A stretch of DNA of 10,605 nt from an uncultured Campylobacter sp. (GCA_943913625.1 CALTYW010000078.1:1-10605), one strand, 5' to 3'; numbered from the stretch's first letter, positions 1 to 6,116 are shown. Notes: generated from the letters alone by a model not told the origin. Program-made: numbers and translations.

Positions 1-873
1 GCCCATGTGGTTGCCCTCGGCGGTGTGGTTGTACACCACGTCCAGGATGACCTCCATGCCCGCCTCGTGGTAGGTGCGCACGAGCTGCTTGAACTCGGCC
101 ACCGCGTCGCCCGGGGCGTCGGAGGAGGAGTAGTGGTTCTCCGGCGCGAAGAAGCCGAAGGTGTTGTAGCCCCAGTAGTTGCGCAGGCCCAGGTCGCGCA
201 GGCGGTCGTCCTGCAGGAACTGGTGCACGGGCAAAAGCTCGATGGTGGTCACGCCCAAGTACTTGAGGTAATCCACCATCACAGGGTGCGCCATGCCGGC
301 GTAGGTGCCGCGCAGCTGTTCCGGGATGTCCGGGTGCGTCTGCGTCATGCCCTTGACATGGCATTCATAGATCACCGTCTCCTCATCCGGGATGCGCGGC
401 GGGCGGTCGTCGCCCCAGTCGAAGAACGGGTTGATCACTACAGAGAGCATGGTGTGGCCGAGGGAATCTTCCTCGTTGCGGCCGGTGCCGGGCTCGTCTG
501 CGTGGATGTCGTAGGAGAACAGCGAGGAGTGCTGGTCGAACTCCCCGTCGAAGGCGCGTGCGTAGGGGTCCACGAGCAGTTTGTTCGGGTCGCAGCGCTT
601 GCCGTTGTGCGGGTCCCAGGGGCCGTGCACGCGGTAGCCGTAGCGCTGCCCCGGGCTCACGCCGGGCAAGTAGGCGTGCCAGACAAAGTTGTCGACTTCC
701 TCGAGTGCGACGCGGGTCTCGTTGCCTTCATCATCGATAAGGCACAGCTCGACGGCGTCGGCGACCTCAGAAAACAGCGCGAAGTTGGTGCCTGCGCCGT
801 CGAAAGTGGAGCCGAGGGGGTAAGCGGAACCCGGCCACACGATGGGGGCGGGTTGCTTGGCAGTCTCAGTCAT
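1..873 (-). CDS. glgX: Glycogen debranching enzyme GlgX, N-terminal part (runs off the left edge)
   Basis: Glycogen debranching enzyme of the GH13 family, which hydrolyses alpha-1,6 branches of phosphorylase-trimmed glycogen in the cytoplasm. The first 291 residues are present and open to position 1. The N-terminal region looks like a CBM48 domain (residues ~13-110: PLGSTFDGAGTNFALFSE, then YRVHGPWDPHNGKRCDP). The GH13 barrel begins with YECHVKGMT, a YLGVTTIELLPVHQF strand, NYWGYNTFGFFAP and the GH13 region I motif DVVYNHTAEG at the edge. The catalytic Asp and Glu lie outside the window. The ATG at 873 was chosen because the family's N-terminal PLGSTFDGAGTNF motif follows about 20 residues later. 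No Shine-Dalgarno sequence precedes it, but an extended -10 does (882-887). It lies 14 bases after the tetR stop on the same strand, so it may be both co-transcribed with tetR and transcribed from its own start. Family call is firm. Confidence 0.95.
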   Translation of the reverse strand, partial: MTETAKQPAPIVWPGSAYPLGSTFDGAGTNFALFSEVADAVELCLIDDEGNETRVALEEVDNFVWHAYLPGVSPGQRYGYRVHGPWDPHNGKRCDPNKLLVDPYARAFDGEFDQHSSLFSYDIHADEPGTGRNEEDSLGHTMLSVVINPFFDWGDDRPPRIPDEETVIYECHVKGMTQTHPDIPEQLRGTYAGMAHPVMVDYLKYLGVTTIELLPVHQFLQDDRLRDLGLRNYWGYNTFGFFAPENHYSSSDAPGDAVAEFKQLVRTYHEAGMEVILDVVYNHTAEGNHMG

Positions 874-881
874 AGCGGCAA

Positions 882-887
882 ATACTA
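882..887 (-). promoter_or_regulatory. Candidate extended -10 element for glgX (leaderless)
   Basis: On the minus strand the hexamer TAGTAT is preceded by TGA, giving an extended -10 (TGnTAnnnT), and ends 8 bases before the glgX ATG. With transcription starting about 7 bases downstream of the -10, the transcript would begin at or next to the A of ATG. The TG of the element belongs to the TGA stop codon of the upstream tetR gene. No Shine-Dalgarno sequence is present, which agrees with a leaderless start. No convincing -35 is visible. Inferred from spacing and motif only. Confidence 0.45.
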
Positions 888-1442
888 TCAGTTGCGGCCG
901 GTGAGGCCCGCCAGCAGAAATTCAACCGCCGCGTCGTGCAAAGATCGCGCCGCGTCCTCATCCACAGCAGGCCCGTCGGTCAGTTCCGCGAGCTGCGCGC
1001 CCGCTTGATGTACGGCGGCATCGCCGAGGGTGAGGTGCATCAGCCCGAGTGCTGCCGCGCGCACATTGCTTATCGACGATTCCCCGCCCGCGTAATCCTG
1101 CACCGCCGCCACAAACCGGTCGGCGAGCGATTCGCGGACCTCCGCCTCGGGCTGGCTTACTGCGGCGAGCAACACCTCCGCTCCGTCGCGGACGCTGAGC
1201 GCGGCTGATCGCAGTGAGCGCGCAAGCTCGGCCGGGCCCGACACCGGGCCTTCCAGCAACGGCCGGGTGATCGCTTCGGCCATGGACGCGATGAGCTCCT
1301 GCTTGTTTGTGATGTGCCAATACAGCGCCCCGGGGGCGACGCCGAGGGCGGTTGCGACGCGACGCATGGATACGTCGGCGAGGCCGTACTGGGCGAGGAT
1401 GTCCAGTGCCGTCGACGTGATGCGCTCGCGCGATAGTTGCAT
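888..1442 (-). CDS. TetR-family transcriptional regulator next to glgX
   Basis: A 184-residue protein with the classic N-terminal TetR DNA-binding domain (residues ~5-52). Helix 1 contains ITSTALDILAQYG, followed by DVSMRRVATALGVAPGALYWHITNKQELI, where the recognition helix ends in the typical GALYWH and NKQEL. The YWHITNK form resembles the TetR class proper. The rest is a helical Ala/Glu-rich ligand and dimerisation region of usual length with no recognisable ligand signature. The ATG at 1442 has no Shine-Dalgarno sequence but a TAAAGT -10 ends 8 bases upstream, so a leaderless start is likely. It is followed at 14 bases by glgX and faces the divergent lipoprotein gene across 111 bases. Family members usually repress themselves or their neighbours, so glgX or the lipoprotein are possible targets; this is inference from position. 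Confidence 0.92.
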   Translation of the reverse strand: MQLSRERITSTALDILAQYGLADVSMRRVATALGVAPGALYWHITNKQELIASMAEAITRPLLEGPVSGPAELARSLRSAALSVRDGAEVLLAAVSQPEAEVRESLADRFVAAVQDYAGGESSISNVRAAALGLMHLTLGDAAVHQAGAQLAELTDGPAVDEDAARSLHDAAVEFLLAGLTGRN

Positions 1443-1473
1443 AACCCGTTACTTTAGCGCCCCAACCCTTTAC
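1443..1473 (-). promoter_or_regulatory. tetR promoter region with a direct repeat (possible operator)
   Basis: On the plus strand AACCCGTTAC (1443-1452) and AACCCTTTAC (1464-1473) match at 9 of 10 bases and are 21 bases apart, about two helical turns. The candidate minus-strand -10 of tetR, TAAAGT (1451-1456), overlaps the first copy, and the second lies just upstream. Two same-face sites straddling the -10 would suit autorepression. TetR proteins more often bind palindromes, so ownership by this regulator is a guess. Confidence 0.35.
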
Positions 1474-1540
1474 GACAGTTCACAGAAACCGTCCAGAACA
1501 ATCGTACGGCTATGGCACGGGCTGGTCAGTGAGTAGTTGC

Positions 1541-1546
1541 TACTAT
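1541..1546 (+). promoter_or_regulatory. Candidate extended -10 for the lipoprotein gene (leaderless)
   Basis: TACTAT preceded by TGC forms an extended -10 (TGnTAnnnT), ending 7 bases before the ATG at 1554. No Shine-Dalgarno sequence is present, consistent with a leaderless mRNA. The element overlaps a short inverted repeat, AGTAG-TTG-CTACT (1532-1544), that could be an operator half of the tetR/lipoprotein divergent region. No clear -35 hexamer is seen at normal spacing. Confidence 0.5.
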
Positions 1547-1553
1547 TTCCGTC

Positions 1554-2273
1554 ATGACGATTACGAAGAAGACCACCGCTGTCTGCGCCGCGGCGCTCGC
1601 AATCACGCTTCCGCTCACCGCGTGTGGCTCCGGAGAAGGCGAGTCTGGTGGCCTGTCCACCGCTGCCGAGGCCCCGGGTGCGGCGACTGAAGCCGCGACC
1701 GCCGCAGAGGCCGCCTCCGAGGCGACCGAGGCCGCCGATGAGGCGACTGACGCCGCCAAGAAGGATAAGAAGGACACCGCAGCGACGAGCAAGGCCAACT
1801 CTGGCGCGGCGGGCGGCAACTCCGGCAACGGCGACGAAGAGGTGCCGCAAATTGCCAACCCGTTCGAAAACGGTATGCCGAAAAACACCAATCAACCGCT
1901 GGAAGGCGGCAAAGAAGGTAGCGCACAGGACAAGAAGCAGATGGAGGAGACGGCCCGAAAGGTGCTGAACCCGGACTCGTTCTCCACCTGGACGCGCACC
2001 ATCTTGGACAACTCCTGCAGCGCTGTCACCGAGCCGATGATGCAGGAATTGGATCGTCAGGGTCTCACCCTCGAGCAGGTCGAGGAGGCTGGCCGCATTG
2101 CGGAGCAGCAGGGCCAGGCGCTGGACATCCCGAAGACGGACGTGTCGATTTCAGACGTGCGCGTGGACGGCAACCGCGCCTCCGCCAACCTGACTGCCCG
2201 CAGCGACCAGGGCGAGCAGACCGAAGTCATGATCTTCGAGAAGGAAGATGGTCGCTGGAAGCTCTGCAACTAA
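1554..2273 (+). CDS. Secreted lipoprotein with a low-complexity Ala/Glu linker and a small C-terminal domain
   Basis: A 239-residue predicted lipoprotein. Residues 1-24 form a lipoprotein signal: KK near the N-terminus, a hydrophobic stretch and the lipobox LTAC with Cys24 as the lipidation site. This would be a substrate for the Lgt encoded later in the window. Residues ~34-95 are a disordered Ala/Glu/Thr then Lys/Asp/Gly/Asn-rich tether. Residues ~125-239 are a folded domain: helices (KKQMEETARKVL, EPMMQELDRQGLTLEQVEEAG) then beta strands (DVSISDVRVDGNRASANLTA, TEVMIFEKEDGRWKLCN). The pattern resembles small NTF2-like or DUF4878-type lipoprotein domains. Cys155 and Cys238 could form a disulphide outside the cytoplasm. 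The ATG at 1554 gives a good signal peptide and a leaderless promoter precedes it. Function unknown; it sits where C. glutamicum has a secreted protein between glgX and the his genes (from memory). Confidence 0.85.
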   Translation: MTITKKTTAVCAAALAITLPLTACGSGEGESGGLSTAAEAPGAATEAATAAEAASEATEAADEATDAAKKDKKDTAATSKANSGAAGGNSGNGDEEVPQIANPFENGMPKNTNQPLEGGKEGSAQDKKQMEETARKVLNPDSFSTWTRTILDNSCSAVTEPMMQELDRQGLTLEQVEEAGRIAEQQGQALDIPKTDVSISDVRVDGNRASANLTARSDQGEQTEVMIFEKEDGRWKLCN

Positions 2274-2283
2274 GCTCAGCTCA

Positions 2284-2823
2284 GTGAGCACTGTCGCAGC
2301 TGAAGTAACCCCGCGCCGCCGCACCAGACTTGGGGCCGGCGCGGGGTTACTCGCGTGTGCGTTGATTATTGGCATCCTCGGCGGCCTTGGGTGGGGCAGC
2401 GCACGCCCGGCGTACGTGGGGGAGGCCGGCCCCGACGGTGTCGTGGTCGACCAGGCCGCGAGTCCTGCGAATGTCGAGTTCGCAGCTCTTGGCTGGTTTG
2501 CCCTCATCACGTCGCTCGCTGGGGTGCTCATCGCGCTTGTGGCGTGGCGGCACACCTCGCGCGGCACTGTGCGCGGTGGTGCCGGCTGGCTGTGGTGGGT
2601 CATCGCCTGCGCCGGGGCGGCCGCGGTGTGCGTGTTCGTGTTCGGCGACTGGTTCGCGCTGTTTCTCAACGGCGTGCCAAGCCACGAGGAAAAGGTGGAC
2701 GGCGCGACGTTCACTGTGGTGCCCCCGCTCAACCCGCGGGTTGCGTGGCTATCCGGGCCGTTCGCCGCGACATTGGTCTACTGGGTGGCCAACTTGCTGG
2801 CGTATATGCAGGTCGAGGATTAG
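2284..2823 (+). CDS. Membrane protein of unknown function (four helices, DUF2567-like)
   Basis: A 179-residue membrane protein from the GTG at 2284, 10 bases after the lipoprotein stop. After a basic N-terminus (TPRRRTR) come four hydrophobic segments: LGAGAGLLACALIIGILGGLGWG; FAALGWFALITSLAGVLIALVAW; GWLWWVIACAGAAAVCVFVFG; and one near the C-terminus (FAATLVYWVANLLAYM). An extracytoplasmic loop follows segment 1 and a longer loop lies between segments 3 and 4. The segment 1/loop/segment 2 arrangement recalls the actinobacterial DUF2567 family, but that is pattern memory. No enzymatic motif is visible. The start is uncertain: an upstream in-frame ATG at 2248 has AAGGA close by but would overlap the lipoprotein gene. 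A long perfect hairpin lies within the first codons. The stop overlaps the converging YbjN gene by 4 bases. Confidence 0.8.
   Translation: MSTVAAEVTPRRRTRLGAGAGLLACALIIGILGGLGWGSARPAYVGEAGPDGVVVDQAASPANVEFAALGWFALITSLAGVLIALVAWRHTSRGTVRGGAGWLWWVIACAGAAAVCVFVFGDWFALFLNGVPSHEEKVDGATFTVVPPLNPRVAWLSGPFAATLVYWVANLLAYMQVED
2304..2351. repeat. Perfect 15-bp inverted repeat (hairpin) at the start of the membrane-protein gene
   Basis: AGTAACCCCGCGCCG (2304-2318) is the exact reverse complement of CGGCGCGGGGTTACT (2337-2351), with an 18-base loop. In RNA this makes a very stable stem, beginning 30 bases after the lipoprotein stop and 20 bases after the GTG at 2284. No T-run follows, so it is not a classical intrinsic terminator, though actinobacterial terminators can lack the T-run. 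It could attenuate transcription into, or translation of, the membrane-protein gene. Confidence 0.8.
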
Positions 2824-3878
2824 TCCCGGTTCGGCCACTGCACCGCGGAAGATCCGAGTGCGGTGCGGCTGATGAAGTCGACTGCGGCAAGCCCCGCGAC
2901 CATCGAGGACATGACGAACTCGCTGAGCTGGGCCGCCGACATCCCGGCAGAGACCAGCGCAGTCGCCTCGGCGTGGAGGTGGATGGTGCCGTCGTGCTCG
3001 TGGAGGTACACCGCCACTGCGGTTGAGCGCTCGTTGACGTCGTTGCACAGCAACCACAGCTGCAAGAAAGCGCTGTCGGCGTCTAGTCCCGTGTCCCACA
3101 TCGCGGTGGCGCGGGCGTAGCGGGCGCTACGCCCGTCGTCGACGGTGAGCGCGAACGGCACGCCGTTCACGCCAGTTGCCACCACGCCCTCGTCGTCGAC
3201 TGCGTAGGTGAACTCCATGATGTCGAGAGCATCTGCGAAAGCAGACGGGCGCATCGGCTGAATTTCCCCGGCGGGCACTGGCCCCGGATCGCTGAAAAGC
3301 TCAGGAGCGTGCGTGAAATCGCGCTCCGTGCCCAGCGGGAGGTGGCGGGCGGAGGGGTGGCGTCCAAGGAGTTGATCGAAGTCTTGGGCGCGTGCCAGCT
3401 GCGGGGGCAGCGGCTGATCCCAGCCGGCATCCAAGAACCGCTCGCGCAACGTCCGGAAGAACAACGCCGCATGTTCGAAGGTGTCGGCAAGTTCGGCGAT
3501 CAACTGATCGTCGCTAAGCCCGTGCTTGATGTGCACGCCGCGGCGCAGCCCAACGCGCAGATCGCCGGATTCGATGAGCCGGTAGGACGCGAACGGGCCG
3601 ACGTGGTCGTGGTTCCAGGTATTGATGAAGCGCGAGATCCGCCCGGCGTGTTCGAAGCTGACGGGGATACGGTCTTGGGCGTCGAAGCCGAGCATGAGCG
3701 GGCGCTCGTGATGCATCCACAGCGTGGCAGTGAACGCGTAGGCGCCAACCACAAGCCGGTCCGGGCGCGACACGGCATCGAATCCCAGGCCTTCTAACGC
3801 GGCTTCGACGCGCTCGAGATCCACGGCGGCTGCGCGCGGTGCCGTAAAGCGCCCGCGCGGTGCGGTGTGTCTGCCCAT
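2820..3878 (-). CDS. Protein with two tandem YbjN-like domains
   Basis: A 352-residue soluble protein from the ATG at 3878. Residues ~18-155 form a first YbjN-type fold (DLERVEAALEGLGFDAV, RISRFINTWNHDHVGPFASYR, GLRRGVHIKHGLSDDQLIAELADTFEHAALFFRTL). Residues ~195-345 form a second one (MRPSAFADALDIMEFTYAVDDEG, a central strand region, MSAAQLSEFVMSSMVAGLAAVDF). YbjN-like domains resemble type III secretion chaperones and are of unknown biochemical role. The 3878 start is preferred over the ATG at 3911 because GGAGG lies 7 bases upstream of it and the earlier residues are low-information. The gene sits where C. glutamicum has a similar protein just before hisD, but here the next gene is orf1 rather than hisDCB. 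It converges on the membrane protein with no terminator between. Confidence 0.85.
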   Translation of the reverse strand: MGRHTAPRGRFTAPRAAAVDLERVEAALEGLGFDAVSRPDRLVVGAYAFTATLWMHHERPLMLGFDAQDRIPVSFEHAGRISRFINTWNHDHVGPFASYRLIESGDLRVGLRRGVHIKHGLSDDQLIAELADTFEHAALFFRTLRERFLDAGWDQPLPPQLARAQDFDQLLGRHPSARHLPLGTERDFTHAPELFSDPGPVPAGEIQPMRPSAFADALDIMEFTYAVDDEGVVATGVNGVPFALTVDDGRSARYARATAMWDTGLDADSAFLQLWLLCNDVNERSTAVAVYLHEHDGTIHLHAEATALVSAGMSAAQLSEFVMSSMVAGLAAVDFISRTALGSSAVQWPNRD

Positions 3879-3885
3879 CCGGCTG

Positions 3886-3890
3886 CCTCC
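3886..3890 (-). promoter_or_regulatory. Ribosome binding site deciding the YbjN start
   Basis: GGAGG on the minus strand, 7 bases upstream of the ATG at 3878, is a strong Shine-Dalgarno sequence. It lies inside the reading frame if the upstream ATG at 3911 is used, so it argues for the shorter protein. Confidence 0.7.
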
Positions 3891-3906
3891 TCGAGTCCCT
3901 GCTCCG

Positions 3907-3912
3907 AGCATA
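3907..3912 (-). promoter_or_regulatory. Candidate -10 for the YbjN gene
   Basis: TATGCT on the minus strand matches the corynebacterial TAnnnT pattern and would start transcription near 3900. That gives a short leader holding the GGAGG site at 3886-3890. It uses the same bases as the rejected ATG at 3911. The -35 region is not convincing. Confidence 0.3.
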
Positions 3913-3918
3913 GGTGTC

Positions 3919-3924
3919 TACACT
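3919..3924 (+). promoter_or_regulatory. Candidate -10 for the orf1/MFS transcript
   Basis: TACACT matches TAnnnT and would start transcription near 3931, giving a leader of about 40 bases before the membrane-protein start at 3971. It lies in the 92-base divergent gap with the YbjN gene, which is where a promoter is needed now that no hisDCB precedes these genes. No clear -35 is seen. Confidence 0.35.
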
Positions 3925-3970
3925 GTCTGCGGTACAGCACAGGAGCAAGCATGCGCGCAGACGAAGGAGG

Positions 3971-4156
3971 ATGGTGGCGTTGGCCGGAGTCGGGCAATCG
4001 ATGTTCGTGGTCGTTCTGTTCCTACTCGCAGGGTTACTCCTCGGGGGCGTGTGGGCGAGTTACCAGAACGGATCGAAGACCGTGACGGCAGTGTTGGCGG
4101 TTCTTGCTGCCATGGCGGTGGTGTACGCGGCACTGAGCATGTTCGAGGTGCTGTGA
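3971..4156 (+). CDS. Small membrane protein (orf1 of the corynebacterial his cluster)
   Basis: About 61 residues with two hydrophobic segments (SMFVVVLFLLAGLLLGGVWA and TVTAVLAVLAAMAVVYAALSMF) joined by a short polar loop (SYQNGSKT), so probably a two-helix inner-membrane protein. The start is uncertain: AAGGAGG (3964-3970) directly abuts the ATG at 3971, is 3 bases from GTG 3974 and 9 from TTG 3980, so the true start may be one of the latter two. Earlier in-frame codons (from 3914) overlap the candidate promoter. One base separates its stop from the MFS start, implying translational coupling. In C. glutamicum an equivalent small membrane ORF lies between hisB and the MFS gene (from memory). 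Function unknown. Confidence 0.75.
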   Translation: MVALAGVGQSMFVVVLFLLAGLLLGGVWASYQNGSKTVTAVLAVLAAMAVVYAALSMFEVL

Positions 4157-4157
4157 C

Positions 4158-5459
4158 ATGAAGTTGACTCCCCGGGATCTCACCCGCGAGGAAGTTGAGT
4201 CCCTCACCAATGTTTGGAAAGCCCGCGGTCTGATCCCCGTCCTCGTCGCCGTTGCCGCCGCCTTCGCCGCGTGGTCGCTACTGCTGCCGGTGGTGCCCAC
4301 CGCCGTAATCGATGCCGGCCAACCCGGTTCCCTTGCAGGTCTATCCACCGGCGTGTTCATGCTCGCTACCGTGATCACGCAGGTGTTCACCCCGTGGCTG
4401 CTGCGCACGGTGGGCTACCGCGCCGTGATGGCGGTGTCATCCCTGCTGCTGGGCATCCCGGCTCTGGGTTACCTGCTTGGGATGGAGCCGGCCCCGCTGC
4501 TCACCGTCTCTGCCATCCGCGGCGTCGGTTTCGGCGCGCTGTCCGTGGCGGAAGCCGCCATCATCGCGGAGCTCGTGCCGCTGCGACTGCTGGGTAGCGC
4601 CACCGGCATCTTCGGCGCGGTTGTGGGACTTGCGCAGATGCTGGCCCTGCCGTCCGGTCTGGCGCTGGTGGAAGTCGTCGGCTACGACGCGGTCTATCTC
4701 ATCGCCGCCGCGATCGGCGCGGTCTCGCTCGTGGCGTGCCTGGCCATCCCGGGCATCCCGCCACCGGAACCGGAGCCGCAGACGAGCCAGTCGGTGCAGG
4801 CGCCCACCTGGCATCTCGTGCTCGTGCCGGCGCTGGCGCTGATGTTCGTCACCACCGCCTACGGCGCGATCACCAACTTCCTGCCGGTGTCGATGCGCGA
4901 ACTCGACCCGGCGGCCGGCGCCGCGCTGGGCGGGCTGATGCTCGGTGTGATGAACTTCGCCTCCATGTCCACCCGCTACCTCGCGGGCCGCGTGATGGAC
5001 CGCCGTGGCTACCCCGGCACCGTCCTCATCCCGTTCCAGGTGTGCTGCGCCCTCGGCGTGGCCATGATGGCGATCATCCTCACCATGGAGCTGCCCGCCT
5101 GGACCATGATCGTGGCCGCGCTGTTCTACGGCGCAGGCTTCGGCGCGGTGCAAAACGAGGCGCTCACGCTCATGTTCTACCGCCTGCCGCGCCACAAGAC
5201 CTCGCAGGCCTCCGCGATCTGGAACATCGCCTTCGACGGCGGCACCGGCTTGGGCTCGACCTTCTACGGCATGCTCGTGGTCACCATGGCGTTCGCGCCG
5301 ATGTTCGGCATCGCGGCGGGCGTGATCACCATCGGCATCGCGGTGACGCTGCTGGACCGCCAGCTCGGCCGCCACAGGGTGGTCGAGGTGAACAACCTCT
5401 CCGTCCGCCTGAAGAACGTGCAGCCCCCGCGCCTGTACCCGCAACGCGGGAAGAAGTAG
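4158..5459 (+). CDS. Major facilitator superfamily permease (orf2 of the his cluster)
   Basis: A 433-residue permease with about 12 hydrophobic segments: a short N-terminal cytoplasmic part, helix 1 at residues ~27-48 (LIPVLVAVAAAFAAWSLLLPVV), a central polar linker (PPEPEPQTSQSV, ~195-210) splitting two six-helix halves, and a basic C-terminal tail. A motif-A-like loop, RYLAGRVMDRRGYPG (~275-289), lies in the second half, and the TQVFTPWLLRTVGYR loop holds the first-half counterpart. Such proteins use ion gradients to import or export small molecules. The substrate cannot be read from sequence. The gene starts one base after orf1, and 24 bases separate it from the HisH-like gene. It occupies the position of orf2 in the C. 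glutamicum his cluster, so a link to histidine or a related metabolite is conceivable but unproven. Confidence 0.9.
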   Translation: MKLTPRDLTREEVESLTNVWKARGLIPVLVAVAAAFAAWSLLLPVVPTAVIDAGQPGSLAGLSTGVFMLATVITQVFTPWLLRTVGYRAVMAVSSLLLGIPALGYLLGMEPAPLLTVSAIRGVGFGALSVAEAAIIAELVPLRLLGSATGIFGAVVGLAQMLALPSGLALVEVVGYDAVYLIAAAIGAVSLVACLAIPGIPPPEPEPQTSQSVQAPTWHLVLVPALALMFVTTAYGAITNFLPVSMRELDPAAGAALGGLMLGVMNFASMSTRYLAGRVMDRRGYPGTVLIPFQVCCALGVAMMAIILTMELPAWTMIVAALFYGAGFGAVQNEALTLMFYRLPRHKTSQASAIWNIAFDGGTGLGSTFYGMLVVTMAFAPMFGIAAGVITIGIAVTLLDRQLGRHRVVEVNNLSVRLKNVQPPRLYPQRGKK

Positions 5460-5469
5460 ACCCCGAAAG

Positions 5470-5475
5470 TAGACT
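5470..5475 (+). promoter_or_regulatory. Candidate -10 for the HisH-like gene (leaderless)
   Basis: TAGACT ends 8 bases before the ATG at 5484, the same geometry as the glgX and tetR starts. No Shine-Dalgarno sequence is present in the 24-base gap after the MFS stop. A private leaderless promoter would mean that the degenerate HisH-like gene is still expressed. The -35 is not recognisable. Confidence 0.4.
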
Positions 5476-5483
5476 TATCACCT

Positions 5484-6116
5484 ATGACGCACACTCCCGC
5501 AGGTCTCATCGTCGCCGTTTTGGATCCGCTCGGTTTGGCGGAGGAGGTGGTCGCCGCGCTGCAGTCCGCAGGCGCCATCGCCTTCGCTACCACCGACCCG
5601 AAGGAGGCGGCCGCCGCAGACGGCCTAGTGCTTCCCGGCGGGGCGGACTTCGCCGAGACGGTCAAGGCCCTCGGTAGCGTGCATGGTGCCCGCGTGGTGG
5701 GGCAGCGCCTCGCCGGCGCGCGGCCGGTGCTGGCCATCGGCACCGGCATGCAGGTCTTATTCGAGCAGCTGCGTATCGACGATTCGACGACCCCTGGCCT
5801 CGGCGAGTGGCCCGGTGCCGTCGAAAAGCTGCAAGGCGTGTGCGCTGCGGCTGCTGTGGAGGCCGCGCCAGGTTCGGAGATGCTGCGCGGGGTCGAGGGC
5901 GAGCTTGAATTCGACACTGAATTCGGTGTCCTGGATTTCGCGCTGCAGGAGGACGAATTCATCGCGTACCCGCGCTTGAGCTGGGCACAGTATGGAGATC
6001 AGCGGGTGCTGGCGGCAGTGGAGAACGGCGCGTTGTGGGCGGCGCAGTTCCACCCCGAGCGTTCCGGCGAGGCCGGCGCGCGTGTGTTTGCGAACTGGCT
6101 GGCGCAGCTAGGCTAG
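5484..6116 (+). CDS. HisH-related pseudoenzyme (class I glutamine amidotransferase fold, nucleophile lost)
   Basis: A 210-residue intact frame related to HisH, the glutaminase subunit of imidazole glycerol phosphate synthase. Homology is clear in VVGQRLAGARPV, GMQVLFE, LGEWPGAVEKLQ and the C-terminal LAAVENGALWAAQFHPERSGEAGA. However, key features are missing. The nucleophile cysteine of the usual GICxGMQ is Gly86 (AIGTGMQ; codon 5739-5741). The oxyanion-hole PGVGAF is PGGADF. The N-terminal DYGSGN is replaced, PHMGWN is gone (about 3 residues shorter), and YFVHSY is lost. His190 and Glu192 of the triad remain. It cannot be a normal glutaminase. No hisF partner or hisA follows: impA begins 6 bases after its stop. 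The open frame and candidate promoter argue for retained function, perhaps structural or regulatory, or for recent decay. Family call firm; role unknown. Confidence 0.85.
   Translation: MTHTPAGLIVAVLDPLGLAEEVVAALQSAGAIAFATTDPKEAAAADGLVLPGGADFAETVKALGSVHGARVVGQRLAGARPVLAIGTGMQVLFEQLRIDDSTTPGLGEWPGAVEKLQGVCAAAAVEAAPGSEMLRGVEGELEFDTEFGVLDFALQEDEFIAYPRLSWAQYGDQRVLAAVENGALWAAQFHPERSGEAGARVFANWLAQLG

Noticed and set aside
7..1008. Plus-strand open frame (333 codons) opposite glgX
   Set aside because: The minus strand encodes unmistakable GlgX motifs, and this frame has Val/His/Gly-rich composition without a domain.
1640..1830. Alanine/glutamate codon repeats in the lipoprotein gene as a possible repeat element
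   Set aside because: The frame is continuous and the repeats are irregular. This fits a low-complexity tether after a lipobox rather than a DNA repeat unit.
3879..3970. A leftover hisB fragment or a T-box/histidine leader between YbjN and orf1
   Set aside because: The gap is only 92 bases, has no run of His codons and no T-box-like structure, and no HisB-like peptide was seen in any frame.
4437..5444. Minus-strand open frame (335 codons) opposite the MFS gene
   Set aside because: Its His/Arg/Gly/Asp-rich translation with no recognisable motif mirrors the hydrophobic MFS coding strand.
5913..5930. Near-palindrome GACACTGAATTCGGTGTC inside the HisH-like gene
   Set aside because: It has one mismatched pair and lies mid-gene far from any start. 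It seems to come from two similar GAATTC-containing codon runs rather than a regulatory site.
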